A stretch of 64,000 nucleotides of DNA from JAAYCI01 sp031551695 (GTDB lineage: Bacteria; Bacillota; Clostridia; Oscillospirales; Ruminococcaceae), in assembly GCA_031551695.1 (NCBI GenBank), contig JAVBNG010000007.1:1-64000 (forward strand), written 5' to 3'. This document shows, piece after piece, positions 44,351-53,785 of the stretch. Below the pieces are notes generated by a model, which was given only the letters and a program-made list of their open reading frames with translations, was not told the DNA's origin and searched no databases. The first letter of the stretch is position 1, and each line of letters starts with the position of its first letter. A program made the translations under genes and the position numbers.

Positions 44351-46294
44351 ATGCCTGAAGAACGATTGAACCACCCGCTTCGGAGCGAAGCACAAAAATA
44401 TGACGGGTCACAAATTCAGGTGCTGGAAGGCCTGGAGGCCGTGCGTAAGCGGCCCGGCATGTATATTGGCAGCACCGGGCCGCGCGGGTTGCATCATTGC
44501 GTATACGAAATCGTCGACAATTCCATTGACGAGGCGCTGGCCGGCTTTTGCGACCATATCACCGTGGTCATTAAAGAAGGCAATATCATGCAGGTGTCCG
44601 ACAACGGGCGCGGCATTCCCGTAGGCATCCAGCCGAAGGTGGGCAAGCCCGCGGTTACGGTGGTGTTCACCGTGCTGCACGCCGGCGGCAAGTTCGGCGG
44701 CGAAAATTCCGGTTATAAGGTGGCGGGTGGCCTGCATGGCGTGGGTGCCAGCGTGGTGAACGCGCTGAGCGAATGGTTGACGGTGGAAGTGGCGAGCGAA
44801 GGCAAGGTGTACCGCCAGAAATTTGCGCGCGGCAACGAAGACACGGCGCTGGAAGAGACGTCCGACACGGATTTGCGCGGTACGTGCATCACCTGGAAGG
44901 CCGACCCGGAGATTTTTGAGGACACGGAATACGACTATGAGACCCTGCTGGTTCGCCTGCGTGAACAGGCTTTTTTGAACGCGGGGGTGTGTATTACCCT
45001 GCGTGACGAGCGCGCAGGCCACGAGCAGGAAAAAACCATGTGCTACGAGGGCGGCATCCGCAGCTTTGTGGAGCATATCCACACCCGCCGCCAGTTGACG
45101 GTTTTACATGAAGATGTGATTTATTTTTCCACCAAATGCGGCGATTCCGCCGCCGAGGTGGCGCTGCAATACAACGACAGTTACAACGAACTGTTGCTGA
45201 GCTTTGCCAACAATATCCACACGCCGGATGGCGGTACCCACGAGCAAGGCTTTAAAAGCGGCATCACCCGCGCGTTCAACGATTTCGGGCGCGAAAAGGG
45301 GTATATCAAGGAAAAAGAGGAAAATTTACAGGGCAACGACGTACGCGAGGGCATGACGGCCATCGTGAGCGTGAAGCTGACGGATGCGCAGTTTGAGGGG
45401 CAAACCAAGGCGAAGCTGGGCAACACCGAGATGCGCAGCCTTGTGGAGGGCCTGGTTTACGACAAGCTGAAGGAATATTTTGAAGAGCACCCGGCCGAGG
45501 CGAAAACTATTTACGACAAGGCTCTTTCCGCCGCGCGCGCCCGCGAGGCTGCCAAAAAGGCACGCGAACTTGTGCGCCGCAAAACGGTGATGGAAAACAA
45601 CCGCATGCCCGGCAAACTGGCCGACTGCCGCGAGCGCGACCCGGCGAAGACAGAAATTTACATCGTCGAGGGCGATTCGGCGGGCGGCAGCGCAAAACTG
45701 GGGCGGGATTCGAGCATCCAGGCTATTTTGCCGCTTTGGGGTAAGATGCTGAATGTAGAAAAAGCGCGTATAGATAAGGTTTTTGGAAACGAAAAAATGA
45801 TGCCGGTGGTGATGGCCCTAGGCTGTGGCATTGGCGAGGAATTTGACTTGACGAAACTGCGTTACCACAAAGTGTTCATCATGGCGGACGCCGACGTGGA
45901 CGGCAGCCATATCTGCACGCTGCTGCTGACGTTTTTCTTCCGCTTTATGCGGCCGCTGCTGGACGCCGGCCACGTGTATGTGGCCCAGCCGCCCCTGTTC
46001 AAGCTGCAAAAGGGCAAGGACGTGCGCTATGCCTATACGGACCAGGAAATGGCCGAAATGTCGAAGGAAATGGGCGAGCCGAAAGTGAGCCGCTATAAGG
46101 GCCTTGGCGAAATGAACCCGGACCAGCTATGGGAGACAACCATGAACCCGGAGAACCGCATGATCGTGCAGATTTCTGTGGACGACGCGGAGCTGGCGGA
46201 CGAGACCTTCTCCATTTTGATGGGAGACAAGGTGGAACCCCGGCGGGAGTTCATTGAAACAAACGCCAAATATGTGAAAAACTTGGATATTTAG
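44351..46294 (+). CDS. gyrB: DNA gyrase subunit B
   Basis: 647 residues. GHKL ATPase: VDNSIDEALAGFCD (residues 55-68), HAGGKFGGENSGYKVAGGLH, and the TOPRIM domain with EGDSAGGSAK and DADVDGSHI. ATP-driven negative supercoiling with GyrA. Normal full length, GAGG behind the start. ParE can be ruled out by adjacency to gyrA and the origin setting. Confidence 0.96.
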   Translation: MPEERLNHPLRSEAQKYDGSQIQVLEGLEAVRKRPGMYIGSTGPRGLHHCVYEIVDNSIDEALAGFCDHITVVIKEGNIMQVSDNGRGIPVGIQPKVGKPAVTVVFTVLHAGGKFGGENSGYKVAGGLHGVGASVVNALSEWLTVEVASEGKVYRQKFARGNEDTALEETSDTDLRGTCITWKADPEIFEDTEYDYETLLVRLREQAFLNAGVCITLRDERAGHEQEKTMCYEGGIRSFVEHIHTRRQLTVLHEDVIYFSTKCGDSAAEVALQYNDSYNELLLSFANNIHTPDGGTHEQGFKSGITRAFNDFGREKGYIKEKEENLQGNDVREGMTAIVSVKLTDAQFEGQTKAKLGNTEMRSLVEGLVYDKLKEYFEEHPAEAKTIYDKALSAARAREAAKKARELVRRKTVMENNRMPGKLADCRERDPAKTEIYIVEGDSAGGSAKLGRDSSIQAILPLWGKMLNVEKARIDKVFGNEKMMPVVMALGCGIGEEFDLTKLRYHKVFIMADADVDGSHICTLLLTFFFRFMRPLLDAGHVYVAQPPLFKLQKGKDVRYAYTDQEMAEMSKEMGEPKVSRYKGLGEMNPDQLWETTMNPENRMIVQISVDDAELADETFSILMGDKVEPRREFIETNAKYVKNLDI

Positions 46295-46356
46295 TGCAAA
46301 CGCGGCTGTTTCAGGTGCTGTGAAGCAAAAAAAGACACCTCCTTTGGGGGAATAAA

Positions 46357-46372
46357 ACGGGGCCCGCCCCGT
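46357..46372 (+). promoter_or_regulatory. GC-rich hairpin just before the gyrA ribosome binding site
   Basis: ACGGGG (46357-46362) pairs with CCCCGT (46367-46372), 19 bases before the gyrA start. It may tune gyrA translation or mark an mRNA processing site. Confidence 0.3.
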
Positions 46373-46390
46373 GTGGGGAAAAGGTAAGGA

Positions 46391-48991
46391 ATGGAACAGG
46401 ACAGGAAAGTACCGGTAGCAGGGTTTCCAAACGCAACGCTGATTGTGCGCGACATCGAAAAGGAGATGAAGGACAGCTTCCTCGATTATTCAATGTCGGT
46501 AATTGTGGCGCGTGCGCTGCCCGATGTGCGTGACGGCTTGAAGCCTGTGCACAGGCGTATCCTTTACACCATGCACGAGCGAGGGAACGACCCGTCGCAC
46601 CCGTATAAAAAATCTGCCGACACCGTGGGCAGCGTGCTGGGCAGCTATCACCCGCACGGCGACGCGTCCGTGTACGACGCCATGGTGCGATTGGCGCAGG
46701 ATTTTTCTTTGCGCTATCCGCTGGTGGAGGGCCAGGGCAACTTCGGCAGCGTGGACGGCGACCCGCCCGCCGCCTACCGTTACACCGAGGCGCGCATGAG
46801 CAAAATGAGCGTGCAGATGATGACGGATATCGAAAAGAACACCGTCGATTTTGTGCCGAATTTTGATGAGTCGAAAACAGAGCCGAGCGTTTTGCCGGCA
46901 AAATTCCCGAATTTGCTGGTGAACGGTTCCACGGGCATTGCCGTGGGCATGGCCACCAATATCCCGCCGCACAACCTGACGGAGGTGATTGACGGTGCCA
47001 TTTGTCTGATTGAAAACCCGGACGCCGAATTGCCGGAACTGATGGAACACATCAAAGGGCCGGATTTCCCCACCGGCGGCATCATCATGGGGCGCAGCGG
47101 CATCCGCGCGGCCTATGCCACCGGCCGCGGCAAGGTGGTGCTGCGCGGCCGCGCTGAAATTGAAGAAAAACCAAACGGCCGTTTTCAAATTATTATCACA
47201 GAAATACCGTATATGGTGAATAAGGCGAAGCTTCAGCAGGACATTGACCGCCTGTGCAAGGAGAAGCGCATCGAGGGCATCACCGACATCAACGACGAGA
47301 CGAACCGCAAGGGCATGCGCGTTGTGATTGAAGTGAAGCGCGACGCCAACCCTCAGGTGATTTTGAACCAGTTGTACCACCTAACCCAATTGCAGGATAC
47401 GGTGGGCGTCATCATGCTGGCGCTGGATGGCGGCGAGCCCAAGGTAATGAACCTGAAAACAATGCTGTGGCGCTATATCGAGTTCCAGGCCCAAGTGGTG
47501 CGCCGCCGCACGGAGTTCGACTTGGCCAAAGCGCGGGAGCGCGCCCATATTTTGGAGGGTCTGCGCCGGGCCATCGACATTGTGGACGAGATCATCGCTA
47601 CCATCCGCGCCACTAAGGGCGGCCAGCCGGAAGCCAAAAAGGCCGTGATGGAGGCCTTCGATTTTGACGAGCCCCAGGCCGCCGCCATCGTGGCCTTCCG
47701 TTTGGGCCAGTTGGCCGGGCTGGAAATTGAAAAAATCAACAACGAATTTGACGATTTGTCGCAAAAAATATCCGCTTGGGCCGACATTTTGAGCAGCGAG
47801 GAAAAAGTGCTTTGCATTGTGCGGGAAGAGCTGGAAGTGATCCGCGACAAATTTGGCGACGAGCGCCGCAGTGAAATTGCCGCCGTTTCCGGCGAGGTGG
47901 ACATAGAAGATTTGATTCCGGAAGAGAACTGCGTGTTCACCCTCACCCACGCGGGGTATGTGAAGCGCATCCCGTCCAACGAGTACCACAGCCAGCGGCG
48001 CGGCGGGCGCGGGGTTTCTGCCCTCACCCGCAAGGATGAGGATTTTGTGGAAGAGCTGTGCGTTGGCAGCAGCCACGATTACATTTTGTTTGCCACCAAC
48101 ATGGGGCGCATTTTCCGCCTGAAGGGCTATCAGGTGTACGAGGGCAGCCGCGCCAGCAAAGGTACGAACATTGTGAATTTGCTGCAGCTGGCCACGGACG
48201 AAAAGGTGTGCAATATGCTGCGCGTGGCCGCGGACAGCGACGAAGGCTATGTGACCATGGTGACGAAAAACGGCATCATCAAGCGCACAAAGCTTTCGGC
48301 CTATGCCAATATCCGCAAAAACGGGCTCATCGGCATCCGGCTGGACGAAGGCGATGCCCTCGCCTGGACGCGGATTACCACGGGCGACAACCATTTGATC
48401 GTGGCCACGCGCCGGGGCTATGCCATCCGTTTCCACGAAAGTGAGGCCCGTGTGCTGGGCCGTGTTTCCCGCGGGGTTCGGGCCATACGCCTGAAGGACG
48501 AGGACCAGGTGGTGGGCGTGTCCATTTTGCGCGAAGGCGCGAAACTGATGACCGTGAGCGAGAGCGGCAAGGGCCGCCGCACCAATTTGGAAGATTACCG
48601 GGTGCAAAAGCGCGGCGGCCAAGGCCTCTTAAACTACCGCAGCGGCAACGTAGCCGCCGTGAAGGTGCTGGATGAGACGGACGATATCATTCTCATCAGC
48701 CTGGAAGGCGTTTTGATCCGTATGCACGCGGAGGACATCAACACCCAAAGCCGCTATGGCAGCGGCGTGCGCGTGATGCGTATGGGCGAGGGAGATAAAG
48801 TGGTGACGCTGGCGCGCACGGAGCGAAACGACGAGGAAGAAACCGCCAAGCCCGAGGAAGAGGACGATGAGGAGCTGACGGCGGAGGAGCTGGCGCGGCT
48901 GGAAGCGGAGGATGCCAGCGCCGAGGCTGAAGAGCCTGAGCCGGAGGAAGAAGAGCCGGAAGAGGACGAGGACGGGCCGGAGGAAAAATAA
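46391..48991 (+). CDS. gyrA: DNA gyrase subunit A
   Basis: 866 residues. Winged helix with catalytic Tyr in AAYRYTEARMSK (near residue 123), quinolone-determining region around HPHGDASVYDAMVRL, and the C-terminal six-bladed wrapping domain with the GyrA box QRRGGRGV (near 540). The last 55 residues are almost pure Glu/Asp with Ala and Pro (EEEEPEEDEDGPEEK). This acidic tail is longer than usual and may regulate DNA wrapping. AAGGTAAGGA precedes the start. Confidence 0.96.
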   Translation: MEQDRKVPVAGFPNATLIVRDIEKEMKDSFLDYSMSVIVARALPDVRDGLKPVHRRILYTMHERGNDPSHPYKKSADTVGSVLGSYHPHGDASVYDAMVRLAQDFSLRYPLVEGQGNFGSVDGDPPAAYRYTEARMSKMSVQMMTDIEKNTVDFVPNFDESKTEPSVLPAKFPNLLVNGSTGIAVGMATNIPPHNLTEVIDGAICLIENPDAELPELMEHIKGPDFPTGGIIMGRSGIRAAYATGRGKVVLRGRAEIEEKPNGRFQIIITEIPYMVNKAKLQQDIDRLCKEKRIEGITDINDETNRKGMRVVIEVKRDANPQVILNQLYHLTQLQDTVGVIMLALDGGEPKVMNLKTMLWRYIEFQAQVVRRRTEFDLAKARERAHILEGLRRAIDIVDEIIATIRATKGGQPEAKKAVMEAFDFDEPQAAAIVAFRLGQLAGLEIEKINNEFDDLSQKISAWADILSSEEKVLCIVREELEVIRDKFGDERRSEIAAVSGEVDIEDLIPEENCVFTLTHAGYVKRIPSNEYHSQRRGGRGVSALTRKDEDFVEELCVGSSHDYILFATNMGRIFRLKGYQVYEGSRASKGTNIVNLLQLATDEKVCNMLRVAADSDEGYVTMVTKNGIIKRTKLSAYANIRKNGLIGIRLDEGDALAWTRITTGDNHLIVATRRGYAIRFHESEARVLGRVSRGVRAIRLKDEDQVVGVSILREGAKLMTVSESGKGRRTNLEDYRVQKRGGQGLLNYRSGNVAAVKVLDETDDIILISLEGVLIRMHAEDINTQSRYGSGVRVMRMGEGDKVVTLARTERNDEEETAKPEEEDDEELTAEELARLEAEDASAEAEEPEPEEEEPEEDEDGPEEK

Positions 48992-49177
48992 ACCGGTATT
49001 GAATAATTAATTGAATTACTAATTAAATTCGATATGATTTATTATTATTTTATTATAAAATAATTGATAAATAATCATGGCGGGTGCCGGGGATGGTGGC
49101 GCGTGGCTTGCCTACGCCGGATTTTGATTGGCGCTTGCCGAGAAATTGGCGGATGCTCCGCCGGAAATGAGGGTTTT

Positions 49178-49786
49178 ATGCAACAAACATCCGTAACACA
49201 AAAAATGCGCACGATCGCCGGAGTTATTTACGGCTTGCTGTTCCTGTTCAATGTGTGCAGCTTGTATTATGTTTTGATCGGTGCAAGCATCACCAGCGTG
49301 CCGGTTGCCGCGTTGTTCGAAATGGGGCTTACCGTGCTGGCTGGGGCTGCCTGTGTGTTTTTGATTGGTGGCCGCAGTGAACTGCCAAGCTGGTTGGTGC
49401 GTGGTGGCGTAGTTTTCACAGCCCTGGCGGTGATTTTTGAGCTGGTGACGTTCAAAGGCCAATTGGATTTTATCGGTTACTCTCTGTGGACCGTGTTCCC
49501 CTCCACCGCGCCGGCGGACGGAGGGACGACGGCCTCGGCCTTGCAGTATGTGTTGTTTGCCGTGCGCCTGGTGTTGATGATTTTGGCCGCGTTCTTTGTC
49601 ACCAGCGCCAAAACGGGCACCGCGTATGCTGAAGATTTGCCGGAAGGCGAAGCGGGCGTGGCCGTTGTGGCGGAAGAAGTGGTGGTTGTGAGCGAGGACA
49701 ATGCTGAAGACGCCGACAAAGAAAAAGCTGAAATCGTGGCGGAGGCCGCAAAGGAAGAGGCCGGCGAAGAAGAAAAAAAGGATTAA
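49178..49786 (+). CDS. Small membrane protein with an acidic tail, unknown function
   Basis: 202 residues from ATG 49178 (GAGGG upstream). Four predicted membrane segments at about 10-32, 37-58, 66-86 and 115-135, then a cytoplasmic tail of 55 residues rich in Glu, Ala and Lys, ending KEEAGEEEKKD. I recognise no domain. It lies 187 bp after gyrA on the same strand; an AT-rich spacer suggests its own promoter. A good terminator follows. A non-enzymatic membrane role is the most that can be said. Confidence 0.7.
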   Translation: MQQTSVTQKMRTIAGVIYGLLFLFNVCSLYYVLIGASITSVPVAALFEMGLTVLAGAACVFLIGGRSELPSWLVRGGVVFTALAVIFELVTFKGQLDFIGYSLWTVFPSTAPADGGTTASALQYVLFAVRLVLMILAAFFVTSAKTGTAYAEDLPEGEAGVAVVAEEVVVVSEDNAEDADKEKAEIVAEAAKEEAGEEEKKD

Positions 49787-49813
49787 TCACTCCGGCAGTT
49801 TTTATATCATGCA

Positions 49814-49840
49814 AACACCCCACAGCGTGGGGTGTTTTTT
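49814..49840 (+). terminator. Terminator after the small membrane protein
   Basis: AACACCCCAC (49814-49823) pairs with GTGGGGTGTT (49827-49836), then T. Confidence 0.9.
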
Positions 49841-49936
49841 GTTGCCTGTTTTAGGCGCCTTGGCCGGTTAAATATACAAATAATTTAGATAAATAATCAG
49901 GTGTTTATTCGCCTAATAATTGTTTTGCAGTAAGTT

Positions 49937-49955
49937 ATTATTGAAAAACAATAAT
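49937..49955. promoter_or_regulatory. Operator-like palindrome ATTATTG-N5-CAATAAT
   Basis: Arms 49937-49943 and 49949-49955 around AAAAA, 82 bp before the DUF2975 gene. It overlaps a TTGAAA -35-like hexamer and precedes a TATACT -10-like hexamer (49985-49990). The operon encodes an HTH protein that could bind here. Confidence 0.35.
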
Positions 49956-50037
49956 GTATACGTGATAGTCGATAAAGACTGTGCTATACTTGGCGCAGTG
50001 GCCCGATAAAAGCCTGTTTTGAGGAGGATGGAGTTTT

Positions 50038-50487
50038 ATGTGGAACCGCGAAAAATCGCTGGTGCTGAGCAAAATAAGCGTGGTGCTGTTCACGTTGGTA
50101 CTGGTGGCCATTCTGTGCGTGTGTCCTTGGGCGCTGGAATGGTTGTTTGCCTTTTCGGCAAACGCCCGCGAAAAATACACCATATATTTTTATATCACGG
50201 TGTACAGCGGCGGTGTGCTGGCGCTGGCCATTTTTTATAATTTATGGCGGCTTTTAAGCAATATTGGCCGGGGAGATGTATTTGTGGAGGACAACGTAAC
50301 ACGTATGCGCCGCATTTCCTGGGTGTGCATTGCGGCCGGGGCGGTGGCGGCGGCGTCCGCCTTTTACTATTTGCCCTGGGCCGTTGTGGCGGCGGCATGT
50401 GCTTTCATGGGTATTATTTTGCGCGTTTTGAAAAATGTGCTGGCCGAAGCCAACTTGATGAAAAAGGAAATCAGCTACACAATTTAG
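50038..50487 (+). CDS. DUF2975 family membrane protein
   Basis: 149 residues, four membrane segments (about 10-32, 50-72, 98-118, 122-140) with the short loop GDVFVEDNVTRMRRISW that is typical of DUF2975. Members are nearly always encoded next to a small Cro/CI-type HTH protein, as here, and may form a membrane sensor-regulator pair. Ribosome binding site GAGGAGG. Function unknown. Confidence 0.85.
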   Translation: MWNREKSLVLSKISVVLFTLVLVAILCVCPWALEWLFAFSANAREKYTIYFYITVYSGGVLALAIFYNLWRLLSNIGRGDVFVEDNVTRMRRISWVCIAAGAVAAASAFYYLPWAVVAAACAFMGIILRVLKNVLAEANLMKKEISYTI

Positions 50488-50541
50488 GAAATAGCATGCG
50501 TAACTCTCATGTGTGAAAAATGGAAAAGAAGGGTGGAAAAC

Positions 50542-50766
50542 ATGCCCATCACAGTGAATTTAGACGTTGTAATGGCGAAAAGAAAAATTTCCTCTGTGGA
50601 GCTGTGCGAGCAGATCGGCATCAGCCCGGCAAATCTGTCCATTTTGAAAACGGGCAAAGCAAAGGCGGTTCGCTTTACAACTTTGGAGGCAATTTGCGAA
50701 GCATTGGCTTGCCAGCCTGGAGACATTTTGGAATACATCCCCGGCGAAGCGGGAGGTGGTGTATAG
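50542..50766 (+). CDS. Cro/CI-family HTH regulator (YozG-like)
   Basis: 74 residues from ATG 50542 (GGGTGG upstream). MPITVNLDVVMAKRKISSVE, then the HTH LCEQIGISPANLSILKTGKA and LEAICEALACQPGDILEY; a full XRE-type HTH of the type paired with DUF2975 proteins. It lies 54 bp after the DUF2975 gene and probably regulates the operon. Confidence 0.88.
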   Translation: MPITVNLDVVMAKRKISSVELCEQIGISPANLSILKTGKAKAVRFTTLEAICEALACQPGDILEYIPGEAGGGV

Positions 50767-50816
50767 AGCGAAGAAGAAAAACGGCGCATAAAAAAAGGCA
50801 GAAACCGAGGTGTAAA

Positions 50817-52769
50817 ATGGAAGAAAAAAACACGAAACCATCCGGCGAATTTGTAACGGTTAAAATAGATGATAAATGCGAAGAAATAAAAAGCGCGGAA
50901 AATGCCCCGCAATTAATGGATGAAAAAAGCGCGGAAAATCTCGGCGCGGAGATGCCGAAAAATGTCGCCGAAAATACCGATAAAATAGCGAATGGAGAAG
51001 CCGGGAATTCAGCGAGCGGCGTTGCCGTCCCGGTTGCGGGCGCGCGCGCAGGTGCCGCTGCAACAGCGGGCACAAGTGTGGACGAAGGAATAAGCGCCGA
51101 TACCGGCACAGGCGCAGCTTTTGCGGCCGTGCCGCCGCAGACGTTGCAAGCGCAGCCACAGCCGTTTCCTCTGCCCCAGCCAAAGCCGAAGGAACCCTTC
51201 AGCGCCGGGCGCAGAGACGGTGTTTTCGTGCTGTTCAGCCTTTTGGCGGGGCTGCTGTTCTCGTTTTTGGTGCTGTTCCGCTGGCACGGCTGGGGTGTAA
51301 CACTGGCGGCTGCCGTTTACGAAGCAGGCTTGTTGGTATACGCAAAATCGCTTTCCATCAAAATAAAAAAGGAAAGCTGGTTTTGGGCGGCTGTGTTCGG
51401 CCTGGTGGCGCTGTCGTACGCGTTTTGGTCGCCATGGTCCACCGGCGGCGTGCGCGGATTGTTTTTGTTCGGCCTTGCCGTTTATTTGAACGGAAGCATT
51501 TTCGGCGTGCTGCTACAGGGAAAAACGGGCAATCCCCTGCCCTTGGACCTGATAAACCTGTTTTTTGTCGTGCCCTTTAAAAATACCGGTGTCACATTTA
51601 AAAGCATAAAAGAACTGGGCCAAAAAAAAACGAGCGAAAAAAGCCAAAAAAAGAAATTCACCCACACTCCGGCTTTTGGCGTTTTAATCGGCGCGCTCAT
51701 TTGCGTTCCGCTGCTGCTTGTCATTGTTCCGCTGCTGTTGGAGGCGGACAGCGGTGCCTTTTATAATTTGACGAAAAACATCTGGAATTTTTTTGAGCGT
51801 ATTTTCGATACCGATGATTTGTTCTTCAACATCTTCAAAACGGTTTTTGGCCTGTGCGCGGCGTTTTACATCAGCTGGCTGGGCATTGGCGCGGCACACA
51901 GGCGCTATACGAACCAGATAGATGTGAAAAAAACCGGGCGCGACGCCCTTACCCTAAAAAAGCTGCCTGTCAGCACCGTAGTGACGGTTTTGTCTCTGGT
52001 ATGCGGAGTTTATGTGCTGTTTGTCTGCACGCAGGTGCCCTATTTATTTTCCGCTTTTTACGGCCGCCTGCCGGAAGGCATGCCGGTGTACTCGGAATAT
52101 GCGCGGCGCGGTTTTTTTGAGCTGTCCACCATCGCGGGGGTAAACCTGGCGTTGATGTTGGGGACGGCGGTGTTTTTAAAGCCCCATGTAAAGGATTCGA
52201 AAATAGTGACGGCACTGCTGGTGCTGCTCTGCGGCCTCACGATACTGCTGGTGGCCACGGGCCTCAGCAAAATGGCGCTGTACATCGGGGCATACGGCTT
52301 GTCGCCAAAGCGCGTGATGACCAGCACCTTTATGGCATTTTTGATTCTTTTATGTGTAGCCGTCGTCGTGCTGCTGTTCCGCTGGTTTTCCATCACGCGG
52401 TTTGCCGCCATAGTGGGCAGCGTGATGCTGTGCGCCTTGTGCGCGGTGAACCTGGACGGCATAGCCGCACAGTACAACGCAAACCGGTACCTAGCCGGCA
52501 CCCTGCCCAGCTTCGATGTATGGCAGGTGCAAGGCGGCGGCGACATGGGCTACGACGCGGCACTGCGGGTATACGGCAAGCTGGCGCAGCAAGAAGGCCC
52601 GGAGTGGCCCGAGCTGGAATATCTCGGAAGTTCCATGCGCAGTATGAAAGAGGTAGCCGAAGAGAAACAGGGCACCACGGAAGACGATGTGTCCAGCCGG
52701 CGGCTGCGCATGGCGGAAGTGCCCGACTATGTGGCCGAGGCCCTTGGGCTGGAGAAGCATGGCGGCTAG
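50817..52769 (+). CDS. DUF4173/DUF4153 family membrane protein
   Basis: 650 residues from ATG 50817 (GAGGTG upstream). The first 120 residues are a hydrophilic, Ala/Pro-rich cytoplasmic part. About 12 membrane segments follow (125-560), with the conserved block AFYISWLGIGAAHRRYTNQ and the DUF4173 end (NRYLAGTLPSFDVWQVQGGG). The C-terminus is soluble. DUF4173 genes often occur beside DUF2975 and HTH genes, as here. No reaction is known; a channel- or transporter-like role is only a guess. Confidence 0.85.
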   Translation: MEEKNTKPSGEFVTVKIDDKCEEIKSAENAPQLMDEKSAENLGAEMPKNVAENTDKIANGEAGNSASGVAVPVAGARAGAAATAGTSVDEGISADTGTGAAFAAVPPQTLQAQPQPFPLPQPKPKEPFSAGRRDGVFVLFSLLAGLLFSFLVLFRWHGWGVTLAAAVYEAGLLVYAKSLSIKIKKESWFWAAVFGLVALSYAFWSPWSTGGVRGLFLFGLAVYLNGSIFGVLLQGKTGNPLPLDLINLFFVVPFKNTGVTFKSIKELGQKKTSEKSQKKKFTHTPAFGVLIGALICVPLLLVIVPLLLEADSGAFYNLTKNIWNFFERIFDTDDLFFNIFKTVFGLCAAFYISWLGIGAAHRRYTNQIDVKKTGRDALTLKKLPVSTVVTVLSLVCGVYVLFVCTQVPYLFSAFYGRLPEGMPVYSEYARRGFFELSTIAGVNLALMLGTAVFLKPHVKDSKIVTALLVLLCGLTILLVATGLSKMALYIGAYGLSPKRVMTSTFMAFLILLCVAVVVLLFRWFSITRFAAIVGSVMLCALCAVNLDGIAAQYNANRYLAGTLPSFDVWQVQGGGDMGYDAALRVYGKLAQQEGPEWPELEYLGSSMRSMKEVAEEKQGTTEDDVSSRRLRMAEVPDYVAEALGLEKHGG

Positions 52770-52840
52770 CGGGAAGCGGAACGTATCGTATGGAAGGCGT
52801 TTTAATAGATGATTAAATAGCTAAAAAATAAACGAAAAGG

Positions 52841-52864
52841 GCCGCCCACATGACTGTGGGCGGC
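52841..52864 (-). terminator. Terminator for the NUDIX gene
   Basis: GCCGCCCACA (52841-52850) pairs with TGTGGGCGGC (52855-52864). On the minus strand CCTTTTCGTTTATTTTTT follows. Confidence 0.8.
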
Positions 52865-52943
52865 CTGTGCGCGCAAAATCGAATACGAACAAAAAATCCT
52901 GTTGCACCAGCCTATTGCAGCAGCCGTTCCGCCGGGTTTTGCC

Positions 52944-52973
52944 GGCAGCTGGACCAGCTGCCGCTTGTTTTTT
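52944..52973 (+). terminator. Terminator for the DUF4173 operon
   Basis: GGCAGCT (52944-52950) pairs with AGCTGCC (52956-52962); CGCTTG and six T follow up to about 52973. Confidence 0.65.
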
Positions 52974-53022
52974 AATGAATACGGCAATTAATTACCAATT
53001 AACCCGGTAATTAACCCGGTAT

Positions 53023-53592
53023 TTATTCCCCGCTTTGCCCCAACTGCCTGTAATATGCCCGCAGCACGCCACTTACGGTTTTGGCGTCGTCTATTTCGCC
53101 ATTTAGCACCTGCTGTACCACATGGCTGAGCGGCGCCCAAAAAACAGACAGAAATTCGTCCTGGTCCAAATCCTGGCCGCAGGGGTGCAGGCCGGTGGCA
53201 AGGAAGATGTGGTCCACCTCGGTGCAGTAGGCGCAGGTGGGCAGCACCCGGCCGAAATCCTCCACGTGGTCCGCCGTTACGCCGGCTTCTTCGCGCAGCT
53301 CTCGGATGGCCGTTTCACGCGGGTCCTCGCCTTCCTCCCGCTTGCCCGCCGGAATCTCCACCATCTCGCGCCCCACGGCGTGGCGGTATTGGCGCACCAG
53401 CGCAATCTCATTTTTTTCGTTCAGCGCCACCACGGCAGCGCCGCCGGAGTGGTGCACCACCTCGCGCAGGGCTTCTTCCCCGTTCACAAGGCGGATGGTG
53501 TCCTTTGTCAGGCGGATAATCTTGCCATCGTAAACGGTTTCGCTTGCCAGCAGTTCTTCATTAAATGGAATATTCGGGTTATTTTTCGGCAT
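53023..53592 (-). CDS. NUDIX hydrolase, ADP-ribose pyrophosphatase type
   Basis: 189 residues. Nudix box complete: GKREEGEDPRETAIRELREE followed by AGV (residues 81-103). Upstream VRQYRHAVGREMVEIPAG is the hallmark of ADP-ribose pyrophosphatases (NudF). It likely cleaves ADP-ribose to AMP and ribose 5-phosphate; other nucleoside diphosphate sugars are possible. Start ATG 53592 behind GGAGG. Single gene, divergent from PFOR. Confidence 0.9.
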   Translation of the reverse strand: MPKNNPNIPFNEELLASETVYDGKIIRLTKDTIRLVNGEEALREVVHHSGGAAVVALNEKNEIALVRQYRHAVGREMVEIPAGKREEGEDPRETAIRELREEAGVTADHVEDFGRVLPTCAYCTEVDHIFLATGLHPCGQDLDQDEFLSVFWAPLSHVVQQVLNGEIDDAKTVSGVLRAYYRQLGQSGE

Positions 53593-53691
53593 TTTTTCCT
53601 CCCAAAAGGTTATGCTGATATGGTAGACCCGCTATGCCAAAAAGTCAAACGGATTTATTGGTTTTTTAATGGAGCTTTTATTGTAATATTG

Positions 53692-53720
53692 TTGCACTCA
53701 AAGGGGTTCAGTGTTATGAT
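53692..53720 (+). promoter_or_regulatory. Promoter of the PFOR gene
   Basis: TTGCAC (53692-53697), 17-bp spacer, TATGAT (53715-53720), 65 bp before the start. Confidence 0.7.
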
Positions 53721-53785
53721 AATAAGCGAAACGGGAATATGACACAGATTTAACAGGTCCCGAAACATATTTTGGAGGGAACGAG

